Shown piece by piece: positions 33,920 to 41,969 of a DNA stretch of 64,000 bases (position 1 is its first letter; each line of letters opens with the position of its first letter). Both the position numbers and the translations under genes were made by a program. The notes beneath the pieces are model-generated. The model was given only the letters and a program-made list of their open reading frames with translations, had not been told where the DNA came from and searched no databases. The DNA lies in NCBI GenBank assembly GCA_044355655.1, contig JBIKXS010000012.1:15644-79643 (forward strand), written 5' to 3'. The stretch is from UBA3064 sp023258775. Its GTDB lineage: Bacteria; Pseudomonadota; Gammaproteobacteria; Burkholderiales; Burkholderiaceae_E.

Positions 33920-34693
33920 GTGGGATTTGACGACTATCCTTTGGGCTTTTATATCGGCGCAGCCTTCGCTGTCCTGGTTACCGGGGTTATTAAGGGGGGC
34001 TTTGGCGGCGCTGCGGGTGGTCTGGCGGTGCCGATCATGTCACTGTGGATTTCCCCCGTCGTAGCAGCCGGGGTGATGTTGCCAATTCTTTGTGCCATGG
34101 ACGTCTTTGGCGTCAAAGCCTATTGGAAAAAGTGGTCCTGGCCTGTACTTCGGCCCGCCTTGATCGGAGCCTTCATTGGCATAGCCTCCGGCAGCTTGAT
34201 GTTTCAGCGCCTGTCTGCAAAGCAACTTAAGCTCCTTGTTGGCGTAATCGCTGTGAGCTTTGTGCTCAACAAATGGTTAGCACTATCAGAGCGACTGTCA
34301 CAAGCCTTAAAACGCAAAAAGTCAGAGATCGGTCCGGCTGGCGGCGTATTTTGGGGTTCGCTGTCAGGATTTACCAGCACGCTTGCACATGCAGGCGGCC
34401 CGCCCTTTTCGGTATACATCCTTGGCCGGCAGATTGATCGAACAACAGTGGTCGCATCGGCATCCTTATATTTCTTAGTGATGAACTACGCGAAGATCGT
34501 CCCTTACTATTTTCTGGGTCAGCTTAGTCCGGTTAACTTAAAACTCTCGCTGGTGTTTGCCCTGCTCGCACCTGCGGGCATCTGGCTCGGACTCTGGCTC
34601 CACAAACGAATATCCGAGCGGATTTTTTACCAGACGAGTTATCTGATGCTATTCGCAACCGGCATTAAACTCATTTGGGATGCGTCTGCTTAA
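33920..34693 (+). CDS. TauE/SafE-family anion exporter
   Basis: The 257-residue membrane protein has about eight TM helices. The TauE signature is clear: IGAAFAVLVTGVIKGGFGGAAGGLAVPIMSL in the N-half and its repeat FWGSLSGFTSTLAHAGGPPFSVYIL in the C-half. Members export sulfite, sulfoacetate or related anions. The start is GTG 33920 with no obvious ribosome-binding site. It is divergent from the TRAP operon that ends in a TauD-like dioxygenase; sulfite export after desulfonation would explain the pairing. Confidence 0.87.
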   Translation: MGFDDYPLGFYIGAAFAVLVTGVIKGGFGGAAGGLAVPIMSLWISPVVAAGVMLPILCAMDVFGVKAYWKKWSWPVLRPALIGAFIGIASGSLMFQRLSAKQLKLLVGVIAVSFVLNKWLALSERLSQALKRKKSEIGPAGGVFWGSLSGFTSTLAHAGGPPFSVYILGRQIDRTTVVASASLYFLVMNYAKIVPYYFLGQLSPVNLKLSLVFALLAPAGIWLGLWLHKRISERIFYQTSYLMLFATGIKLIWDASA

Positions 34694-34771
34694 ACCCGAT
34701 AACGCAGACGATTCGTGTTGACGGTAAACCCGTTCAGCTTCGTGTCAGTACGATTCGGTAAAATTGAGTGC

Positions 34772-37363
34772 ATGAATACCGCCCACCGCACCCCGCTTCC
34801 CGGTACTGCGCTCGACTACTTCGACGCACGTGCTGCCGTCAACGCCATTGCCCCAAATGCCTGGGACGAACTGCCCTATACATCAAGGGTATTGGCAGAA
34901 AACCTAGTTCGCCGGTGCGATCCGGATAGCCTTGAGGATTCGCTGAGACAGTTGATTGAGCGCAAGCGCGAGCGCGACTTTCCCTGGTATCCGGCGCGGG
35001 TCGTTTGTCACGACATCCTTGGCCAAACCGCTTTGGTCGATCTTGCAGGCTTGCGCGATGCGATTGCGGATCAGGGCGGTGACCCGTCCAAGGTCAACCC
35101 TGTGGTGCCTGTGCAATTGATCGTTGACCATTCCTTAGCCGTGGAATGCGGTGGCGATGATCCGCAAGCCTTCGAAAAGAACCGCGCCATCGAAGATCGC
35201 CGAAATGAAGATCGCTTTCATTTCATCGATTGGACGCGTCTCGCTTTTGAAAATGTCGATGTCATCCCACCCGGCAACGGCATCATGCATCAAATAAACC
35301 TGGAGAAAATGTCACCAGTCATCCAAGTACAGGCTGGCGTGGCCTTCCCTGATACCTGCGTGGGTACGGACAGCCACACTCCCCATGTGGATGCACTCGG
35401 GGTCATCGCCATTGGCGTCGGTGGTCTTGAAGCCGAAAATGTCATGCTGGGAAGGGCTTCGTGGATGAGGCTACCCGATATCATTGGGGTGAAATTAAGC
35501 GGCAAGCCCGCGGCTGGCATGATGGCGACTGATATCGTCCTGGCACTCACCGAATTCTTGCGCAAGCAAAAGGTCGTGGGCGCTTATTTGGAGTTTCACG
35601 GCGAAGGTGCAGCAGCGCTTTCACTGGGCGATCGTGCCACGATCTCCAATATGGCCCCTGAATATGGTGCAACAGCGGCCATGTTCTTTATCGATCAACA
35701 GACCATCGACTACTTAAAGCTCACGGGACGCGACGATGAACAGGTCAAGCTGGTTGAGACCTACGCCCGCACCGCTGGTCTTTGGGCAGACTGTCTGGTA
35801 GGCGCTAAGTACGAACGCAGCTTGGCATTTGATCTTTCGAGTGTGGTGCGCAATATGGCAGGGCCTTCCAACCCACATGCCCGTGTTGCCACCGCAGAAT
35901 TGTCCTCCAAAGGAATCGCCGCCCCCTGGCAATCAACACCTGGTCAAATGCCCGATGGTGCGGTCATCATCGCGGCGATCACAAGTTGTACCAACACGAG
36001 TAACCCCCGCAATGTGATTGCCGCCGGACTACTTGCCCGCAATGCCAACAGGCTTGGCCTTAGCCGCAAGCCCTGGGTGAAGTCTTCGCTAGCACCAGGA
36101 TCGCGGGTGGGTGCCGAATATCTGCGCGAATCGGGGCTACTACCAGAGCTCGAGAAACTTGGCTTTGGCGTCGTGGCTTTCGCTTGCACGACTTGTAATG
36201 GCATGTCCGGTGCGCTTGATCCCGCGATACAACAAGAGATCATCGAGCGAGATCTCTATGCAACCGCCGTGCTCTCGGGGAACCGAAATTTTGACGGTCG
36301 CATCCACCCCTACGCTAAACAGGCGTTCTTGGCGTCCCCGCCCCTTGTGGTGGCCTATGCCCTTGCAGGTACGATCCGATTTGACATTGAAAAAGACGTG
36401 TTCACGGTCGTCGATGGCAGAGAAATCCGACTCAAAGATCTATGGCCAAGCGATGAGGAGATCGATGCGGTGATGCGCAGCTCGGTAAAGCCTGAGCAAT
36501 TTCGCAAAGTCTATGGGGAAATGTTTGCGATTCGCGAGGATAAGGGCCAACGTGTCGCACCACTCTACGACTGGCGCCCCCAGTCAACCTACATTCGACG
36601 TCCGCCTTACTGGGAGGGCGCACTGGCTGGTGAGCGGCGCTTGAAAGGACTGCGCCCGCTTGCGGTTTTAGGCGACAACATCACCACCGATCACCTCTCG
36701 CCCTCAAACGCCATTCTCCCTGACAGTGCTGCCGGTGAGTATTTGAAGAAAATGGGTCTGCCCGAGGAGGATTACAACTCCTATGCCACCCATCGCGGTG
36801 ATCACCTCACTGCACAACGTGCCACTTTCGCCAACCCCACACTGATCAACGAAATGGCGATCGTCGAGGGTCAGGTAAAAAAGGGATCGCTAGCGAGGGT
36901 CGAACCCGAAGGCAAACTGATGCGCATGTGGGAGGCGATCGAAACCTATATGAACCGGCGTCAGCCACTGATCATCATTGCCGGTGCCGACTACGGTCAG
37001 GGTTCTTCGCGCGATTGGGCGGCCAAAGGCGTGCGCTTGGCCGGTGTGGAAGCCATCGTTGCCGAGGGCTTTGAGCGCATCCACCGCACCAACCTGATTG
37101 GGATGGGTGTCTTACCCCTCGAATTCAAGGCAGGCACCTCAAGACTCACGCTCGGGATCGACGGTACCGAAACCTTTGATGTCATCGGCGAGCGCACCCC
37201 CCGCGCCACACTCAGGCTACTGATACATCGCCGAAATGGTGAATCGATCGAAGTACCCGTAACCTGTCGGCTCGATACCGCCGAGGAAGTGTCGATTTAC
37301 GATGCGGGCGGTGTCTTACAGCGATTCGCCCAGGATTTCCTTGAAGCCGACAAAGCCGCTTGA
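34772..37363 (+). CDS. acnD: Fe/S-dependent 2-methylisocitrate dehydratase AcnD
   Basis: The roughly 863-residue aconitase-family enzyme converts 2-methylcitrate to 2-methylaconitate in propionate catabolism. The 4Fe-4S ligands are visible as ITSCTNTSNP (Cys about 406) and ACTTCNG (Cys about 472 and 475). The swivel domain has NITTDHLSPSNAI and GADYGQGSSRDWAAKG. The neighbouring prpF gene identifies it as AcnD rather than AcnA, since AcnD needs PrpF. ATG 34772 (MNTAHRTPLPG) is chosen over an upstream start at 34715. prpB, prpC and prpR are not in this window. Confidence 0.9.
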   Translation: MNTAHRTPLPGTALDYFDARAAVNAIAPNAWDELPYTSRVLAENLVRRCDPDSLEDSLRQLIERKRERDFPWYPARVVCHDILGQTALVDLAGLRDAIADQGGDPSKVNPVVPVQLIVDHSLAVECGGDDPQAFEKNRAIEDRRNEDRFHFIDWTRLAFENVDVIPPGNGIMHQINLEKMSPVIQVQAGVAFPDTCVGTDSHTPHVDALGVIAIGVGGLEAENVMLGRASWMRLPDIIGVKLSGKPAAGMMATDIVLALTEFLRKQKVVGAYLEFHGEGAAALSLGDRATISNMAPEYGATAAMFFIDQQTIDYLKLTGRDDEQVKLVETYARTAGLWADCLVGAKYERSLAFDLSSVVRNMAGPSNPHARVATAELSSKGIAAPWQSTPGQMPDGAVIIAAITSCTNTSNPRNVIAAGLLARNANRLGLSRKPWVKSSLAPGSRVGAEYLRESGLLPELEKLGFGVVAFACTTCNGMSGALDPAIQQEIIERDLYATAVLSGNRNFDGRIHPYAKQAFLASPPLVVAYALAGTIRFDIEKDVFTVVDGREIRLKDLWPSDEEIDAVMRSSVKPEQFRKVYGEMFAIREDKGQRVAPLYDWRPQSTYIRRPPYWEGALAGERRLKGLRPLAVLGDNITTDHLSPSNAILPDSAAGEYLKKMGLPEEDYNSYATHRGDHLTAQRATFANPTLINEMAIVEGQVKKGSLARVEPEGKLMRMWEAIETYMNRRQPLIIIAGADYGQGSSRDWAAKGVRLAGVEAIVAEGFERIHRTNLIGMGVLPLEFKAGTSRLTLGIDGTETFDVIGERTPRATLRLLIHRRNGESIEVPVTCRLDTAEEVSIYDAGGVLQRFAQDFLEADKAA

Positions 37364-37371
37364 ACCATTTA

Positions 37372-37389
37372 TGAGCTGAATCTAGCTCA
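37372..37389. other. Small hairpin between acnD and prpF
   Basis: TGAGCT and AGCTCA (6-bp arms, 6-nt loop) in the 37-bp gap, without a U-run. It may modulate mRNA stability or translation of prpF; function unproven. Confidence 0.3.
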
Positions 37390-37400
37390 CAAGGATTGCC

Positions 37401-38591
37401 ATGCCCAGTAAACCTCAAATAAGCGTCCCGGCCACCTATATGCGCGGTGGCACGAGCAAGGGCGTGTTTTTTCGCCTGGAGGATTTGCCGGCTGCGGCTC
37501 AAGTCCCGGGAGAAGCGAGAGATAAGTTGCTTTTGCGGGTGATTGGAAGCCCAGATCCCTACGGTAAGCAAATCGACGGGATGGGCGGGGCAACATCGAG
37601 CACGAGTAAGACAGTGATCCTCTCAAAAAGCGCACGCGCGGATCACGATGTTGACTATCTTTTTGGCCAAGTCTCGATTGATGCAGCCTTTGTCGATTGG
37701 AGCGGAAACTGCGGCAATCTTTCGGCTGCTGTCGGTCCCTTCGCCGTCAGCAATGGTTTGGTCGACCCTGCACGCGTTCCTCACGACGGTATCGCAGTCA
37801 TTCGGATTTGGCAGGCCAATATTGGCAAGACCATCGTGTCGCATGTCCCAATCACCGGCGGACAGGTTCAGGAAACAGGCGACTTTGAGCTCGATGGCGT
37901 CACTTTTCCCGCAGCCGAGGTTCAACTAGAGTTCATGGATCCAGCGGCTGAAGAAGAAGGTTCGGCCGGCGCCATGTTTCCGACGGGGCAACTTGTCGAT
38001 GAACTTGAGGTGCCTGGCCTGGGTAGCCTCAAAGCCACGATGATAAACGCTGGCATTCCAACGATCTTTATCAATGCTGAATCGATTGGCATGAGCGGCA
38101 CTGAATTACAAGAAGTCATCAATAGCAACCCCAGCACGCTTGCGATGTTTGAAAGCATCCGCGCTCACGGCGCGCTTCGCATGGGCCTGATTAAGCATGT
38201 GAGCGAGGCGGCCAAACGACAACACACCCCAAAAGTCGCATTTGTCGCAGCGCCAAAATCTTATGTCGCCTCAAGCGGCAAGCCCGTCAATGCCGCAGAC
38301 ATTGACCTACTCGTTCGTGCCTTGTCCATGGGCAAATTGCATCACGCGATGATGGGAACCGCAGCTGTTGCCATCGGCACAGCCGCCGCCATTCCTGGCA
38401 CCTTGGTCAATCTCGCTGCAGGTGGCGGCATGCGCCAGGCGGTTCGATTCGGTCACCCCTCGGGCAGCTTACGCGTGGGGGCAGAAGCGACCCAGATCGG
38501 CAACGACTGGGTCGTGAAAAAGGCGATCATGAGCCGCAGCGCCCGCGTGCTGATGGAGGGTGTTGTACGCATTCCGGGGGATTCGTTTTAA
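37401..38591 (+). CDS. prpF: 2-methylaconitate cis-trans isomerase PrpF
   Basis: The 396-residue protein isomerises the product of AcnD so that the methylcitrate cycle can proceed. The N-terminus SVPATYMRGGTSKGVFFRLEDLPA and GGATSSTSKTVILS are typical PrpF, with the fold of diaminopimelate epimerase; NAGIPTIFINAESIG and HPSGSLRVGAE follow. It starts 38 bp after acnD. Its last 65 bp overlap the convergent TetR-family gene. Confidence 0.93.
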   Translation: MPSKPQISVPATYMRGGTSKGVFFRLEDLPAAAQVPGEARDKLLLRVIGSPDPYGKQIDGMGGATSSTSKTVILSKSARADHDVDYLFGQVSIDAAFVDWSGNCGNLSAAVGPFAVSNGLVDPARVPHDGIAVIRIWQANIGKTIVSHVPITGGQVQETGDFELDGVTFPAAEVQLEFMDPAAEEEGSAGAMFPTGQLVDELEVPGLGSLKATMINAGIPTIFINAESIGMSGTELQEVINSNPSTLAMFESIRAHGALRMGLIKHVSEAAKRQHTPKVAFVAAPKSYVASSGKPVNAADIDLLVRALSMGKLHHAMMGTAAVAIGTAAAIPGTLVNLAAGGGMRQAVRFGHPSGSLRVGAEATQIGNDWVVKKAIMSRSARVLMEGVVRIPGDSF

Positions 38592-39243
38592 GCGAAGCGC
38601 TATCAAGCGTTTGGGACTCCGCAGGGCGAATAAACGCCTTCGACTTTCCCGATGTCAACGCAGTCTGGATCATGAGCATCATGAAGTCCTTGGATTGCGC
38701 CTGAACACCTTTTGAAAGCACAAGGTGCTGCATGACATTCGCATGCTCGATTGTTGCCAACCCGTGCAAGGCAGACCAGATGAACATGGCTTCGAGTTCA
38801 GCCTGCCTTTTTGCGCCCTTCTTTCTCCCATGCCGCTTTAGAAGCTGGTGTCTCAGCACATCAAAGGCATAAACAGCATGTTTAACGAGCTGGGGGTGAG
38901 CAGCAGGCTCGGGCCACGGTGTTCCAAACATCAGCCGGTACTCCAAAGGCATACGTGCAGCATAAGCCAGGTAGGCCTCACCCATCCCCCGGAGCTCATC
39001 TTCTGAATGCGCTTTGCCATTTTGATCTAAAAACTTTGCAAAATCTTCAAAACACCTTCGCATAATTTCAGCTAACAAGTGGTCACGGCTTGGAAAGTGC
39101 CTGTAAGGCGCTTGATGCGAGATAGCGAGCCGTCTAGCCACGTCCCGCATGCTGAGACCTTCGACGCCACGCTCAGCAATCACGTCCCTCGCTGCCTGAA
39201 TACAGGCCTCCTTTAAGTCCATATCGTTAATGGTTTTGGCCAT
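38527..39243 (-). CDS. TetR-family transcriptional regulator
   Basis: The 238-residue protein has an N-terminal helix-turn-helix (residues about 9-60; CIQAARDVIAERGVEGLSMRDVARRLAISHQAPYRHFPSRDHLLAEIM) and a WHG-type ligand domain. The C-terminal 25 residues, encoded opposite the end of prpF, are low-complexity and may be an extension. Two near-identical inverted motifs (GTTGACAmCGTCwAC) lie just upstream at 39284 and 39315 and are likely its operators. The gene next to them on the other strand is a membrane-protein remnant. Confidence 0.87.
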   Translation of the reverse strand: MAKTINDMDLKEACIQAARDVIAERGVEGLSMRDVARRLAISHQAPYRHFPSRDHLLAEIMRRCFEDFAKFLDQNGKAHSEDELRGMGEAYLAYAARMPLEYRLMFGTPWPEPAAHPQLVKHAVYAFDVLRHQLLKRHGRKKGAKRQAELEAMFIWSALHGLATIEHANVMQHLVLSKGVQAQSKDFMMLMIQTALTSGKSKAFIRPAESQTLDSASLKTNPPECVQHPPSARGRCGS

Positions 39244-39283
39244 ATCTCCTCAAGTGTCAAAGCGGGCGCAAGCGTACTGACTT

Positions 39284-39329
39284 GTTGACAACGTCTACAT
39301 ATTAAGCAAGTATAGTTGACACCGTCAAC
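39284..39329. promoter_or_regulatory. Paired inverted-repeat operators for the TetR regulator
   Basis: GTTGACAACGTCTAC (39284-39298) and GTTGACACCGTCAAC (39315-39329) share the form GTTGAC-3-GTCAAC, the second with perfect 6-bp arms. They are 31 bp apart (about three helical turns), in the divergent gap. Confidence 0.6.
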
Positions 39330-39343
39330 AAATGTGGGGATCA

Positions 39344-39739
39344 ATGACAACAAATGAGGGCTTCATGCAAGTCAATCACGTAGTAGATCAATAGTTGGGC
39401 TGGGAAATCTGGAAAAGGCGCGGCACAGACCAACTCTCGGCCACCACTTGGGGCGTCATCATGGGCCTGCTACTGACCTTTGTATTGTCAACCGTCAGCG
39501 GACTCCTGCTCGGCGGTAAGCAGCCTCCGGCGGGGGAGGGTCTACCGATCGTGGGCTGGCATTTGTATAAGGATATTCGTCCATCGCATTTCCTTGGTGT
39601 ACACGCTCAGCAATTCATACCTCTTATGGGCATTGTTGCCGATCGATTCCTGGGGAGCTATGCAACACTGGCTCTTGCTGCGGGATCTAGCCTATATGTC
39701 GTTGCTTGGAGCCTTTTAACCAGGGCGAGCCTCAGTTAA
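39344..39739 (+). pseudogene. Membrane-protein remnant divergent from tetR
   Basis: From ATG 39344 the frame reads MTTNEGFMQVNHVVDQ, then an in-frame TAG (39392-39394), then 114 codons. These encode a TM helix (WGVIMGLLLTFVLSTVSGLLLGG), the loop GEGLPIVGWHLYKDIRPSHFLGVHAQQFIP and another helix. The loop with a GxGLPxxGW...RxxHFxGxHAxQ pattern resembles the C-terminal half of multi-TM proteins often found beside TetR regulators. The N-terminal membrane segments are missing, so I read this as a truncated gene; re-initiation at TTG 39395 is possible. Confidence 0.5.
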
Positions 39740-40013
39740 CCCGTGCGAGCCTCAGCAATTGAAGGCTGGGCTTGCCATCCGAAGCACTTGACCAGACCAT
39801 AGCTTTTCAACATCGAACTGCCGCAACACAAGCAGGCCTGGCATAACCCGCAACCCTGCCCGCCTCTTTAAGACCCTGAACCAAATCGACAGGGCATTGC
39901 GCCAGCACCAGGCAAATGGCAGACAAATATTTTCTGGGTAGACGTTGCATCGTTTGATGGAACTTGGTCGCAATGATTGACGAAAGTCAGCTGCTACATT
40001 CAAACCGAGCAAT

Positions 40014-41033
40014 TCAAATCAAACTTAGCCTGAAAACCGGGCGATAGCTGCCAACAGCGTCGCCCCTTACATTGCGAATCGGGCGGTCAACCAGTTCTTG
40101 TAATTGTTGCCTTTGCTCGCTATCGGCGATCCCAAGCTGGCGAAAAATTTCAACAACGATCCAAATCATGGCTCGTGCGTTTCCATCGGCAATTTTGATA
40201 GCAACGCCTAAGCCGCGGCTTCTTACGCCGATCGCTTGAACAGCTTCGGCACCAGCCTTAAATACCCAGTCCCCCGCACCGATTCGCATGAACTCAAGAT
40301 CACTGCGATCAGTTCCAGAAACAAGATCGGGATGCTGGGTCATCGCTGTAAAACAGCGCTGCGGTGCATTGCCATAAACCCTTGCAAATGGTTCGGGCGA
40401 ATGCTCAGCGGCCATGACTGCAAACAATTGCGCTAACTGGGGTAATGGCATCGCCAGGTTGGGCGCTGCACAGCCGTCAACGCCAAGCTTAAAAGCCTGA
40501 TCACGGCACAAAGCTTTCGCAAGCGAATCTCTAATCCTACGTTGAAGGGGATGCCCCATCGCCACATAATCATCGATTGGCTCGCCTTGATGCAAACAGG
40601 CAGCAAGAAATCCGCTATGTTTTCCTGAGCAGTTGTTGTGGAGCTCGCTAAAAACCTCATCAGCCTTAGGCAAGCGCCCAGATTGCGTGTAGGCAATCGG
40701 CACCTGACAGCCACATAGCAAATGCCTGTGTTCAAGACCACAATCGGCAAGCATCGATCGAGCAAGCCCTACATGTTGCGATTCGCCCGAATGGCTTGCA
40801 CACATCAAAGCAAGTTGGGGCAATCCCCAGCCGCGTTGCTCAAGCCCGCCCATTGCCACAAAGGGCGCCGCCTGAAAGGGCTTGAGTGAAGAGCGCGTAA
40901 AGATATCGCGTTCGATATCCCCGCAATAGGCAATCACATGGCCACTCGAATCAACAACGGCGATCGAGCCGGCATGCTCGGATTCGTGAACATCCGCGCG
41001 AAGCACCTCGATTAAGGGTGTCGCTGCCTTCAT
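40014..41033 (-). CDS. L-asparaginase II family protein
   Basis: The 339-residue protein is of the rhizobial-type asparaginase (serine-hydrolase-like) family. Motifs include FTRSSLKPFQAAPFVAMGG (SxxK nucleophile region), ASHSGESQHV, NNCSGKHSGFLA and VDGCAAPNLAMPLPQLAQLFA. It hydrolyses asparagine to aspartate and ammonia in the cytosol; no signal peptide is seen. Its ATG follows immediately after the TAA stop of a 55-codon membrane gene, so the two are coupled. Confidence 0.88.
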   Translation of the reverse strand: MKAATPLIEVLRADVHESEHAGSIAVVDSSGHVIAYCGDIERDIFTRSSLKPFQAAPFVAMGGLEQRGWGLPQLALMCASHSGESQHVGLARSMLADCGLEHRHLLCGCQVPIAYTQSGRLPKADEVFSELHNNCSGKHSGFLAACLHQGEPIDDYVAMGHPLQRRIRDSLAKALCRDQAFKLGVDGCAAPNLAMPLPQLAQLFAVMAAEHSPEPFARVYGNAPQRCFTAMTQHPDLVSGTDRSDLEFMRIGAGDWVFKAGAEAVQAIGVRSRGLGVAIKIADGNARAMIWIVVEIFRQLGIADSEQRQQLQELVDRPIRNVRGDAVGSYRPVFRLSLI

Positions 41034-41201
41034 TTAGGTTCGATTTCCTTTGGATGTCAGCCAAACAAGACCCAGCGTAGGACCCAGGATGAGGATGGAG
41101 ATGCCAATCATCTGTAGATTACTGACTGCCAGCACACCACCTCCCGGCGCAGCCAACACAAAACCACCAATGCACAAGGCAACTCTAAGAGGCCACTCCA
41201 T
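41034..41201 (-). CDS. Small membrane protein, 55 residues
   Basis: On the minus strand from ATG 41199-41201: MEWPLRVALCIGGFVLAAPG, then GGVLAVSNLQMIGISILILG and PTLGLVWLTSKGNRT, with stop at 41034-41036. Two hydrophobic helices (about residues 5-27 and 30-48) are separated by a Gly-rich turn. The stop abuts the ATG of the asparaginase gene (TAAATG), implying one message. No family recognised and no clear Shine-Dalgarno. An alternative frame upstream (IKAAIRVLAAIW) is also hydrophobic, so a longer frameshifted ancestor is possible. Confidence 0.5.
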   Translation of the reverse strand: MEWPLRVALCIGGFVLAAPGGGVLAVSNLQMIGISILILGPTLGLVWLTSKGNRT

Positions 41202-41300
41202 ATTGCCGCAAGCACGCGTATCGCCGCCTTAATATCTGGTACGAACGCTTGGTCGTAGACTACAACAAATGAGGCTCGAATCCGAAACACAGCAAGCCTG

Positions 41301-41969
41301 TTAGGCAATCACCCATTTCATAAGCTTGCTGCGTCGGTCAAATCCAACCGGCTTGTCAGGCGCGTGAACCCATCGCGTTTCCTGGGGTAGCCAATCGCCC
41401 ATATCCCAGTCGTGCGAAAGAATACGGGTGCCAGATTTCAATGCCTGCAAGCGCGGCTTCAAGGCAAGATTAACTGCAGGCAGCAAATACAGCGTAATCA
41501 CATCAGCGGCAGCAAGATCGGTTTCGAAAAGATCGCGAACCTCAAACCGGCAATAAGCCTGCAAGCCCTCCTCGATCGAAAGCGCTTGCGCGCGCCGCAC
41601 CAAGCCAGGATCAAGATCAACACCCAGACCATGAACTCGATAGCGTTGAGCTGCCTTGCGGACGATTCGCCCATCGCCGCAACCCAGATCAATTAAACGA
41701 TCCCCTGGTTTAAATTGCGCCATCTCAAGCATCACATCAACCACCGCCTGAGGTGTTACAACAAAAGGAACGTCATAATCCTGATCCGATGGACTTGAGC
41801 TTGATCCAACTTGCGATTCAAGTTTTGCGGTAACTAGGGGGCTTTTAATGACCGCGGGCTGGACTGAGTTAGCTAGTCCAGGCAAAACGCCGACGAGTCC
41901 AGTAAGCGCACCAACGCCAAGAAGTGTTCGACGCTGCAAACTCAGCCTACCATCCGATGGCCGCACCAT
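41301..41969 (-). CDS. SAM-dependent methyltransferase-like protein with export signal
   Basis: The roughly 222-residue protein has an N-terminal signal with twin Arg (SLQRRTLLGVGALTGLVGVLPGLANS), suggesting Tat export. A class I methyltransferase domain follows: VVTPQAVVDVMLEMAQFKPG, the SAM motif LIDLGCGDGRIVRKAAQ, GLGVDLDPGLV and ADVITLYLLPAVN. Exported methyltransferases of this PTPxxVVDxML type are known in Burkholderiales, though SAM is not expected in the periplasm. ATG 41969 or 41990; either start overlaps the 3' end of the gamma-glutamyltransferase gene. Confidence 0.8.
   Translation of the reverse strand: MVRPSDGRLSLQRRTLLGVGALTGLVGVLPGLANSVQPAVIKSPLVTAKLESQVGSSSSPSDQDYDVPFVVTPQAVVDVMLEMAQFKPGDRLIDLGCGDGRIVRKAAQRYRVHGLGVDLDPGLVRRAQALSIEEGLQAYCRFEVRDLFETDLAAADVITLYLLPAVNLALKPRLQALKSGTRILSHDWDMGDWLPQETRWVHAPDKPVGFDRRSKLMKWVIA

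Noticed and set aside
39752..40012. 86-codon minus-strand frame after the asparaginase gene
   Set aside because: Composition is rich in Trp, Arg and Cys without motifs, and no ribosome-binding site was seen; the 270-bp gap looks non-coding.
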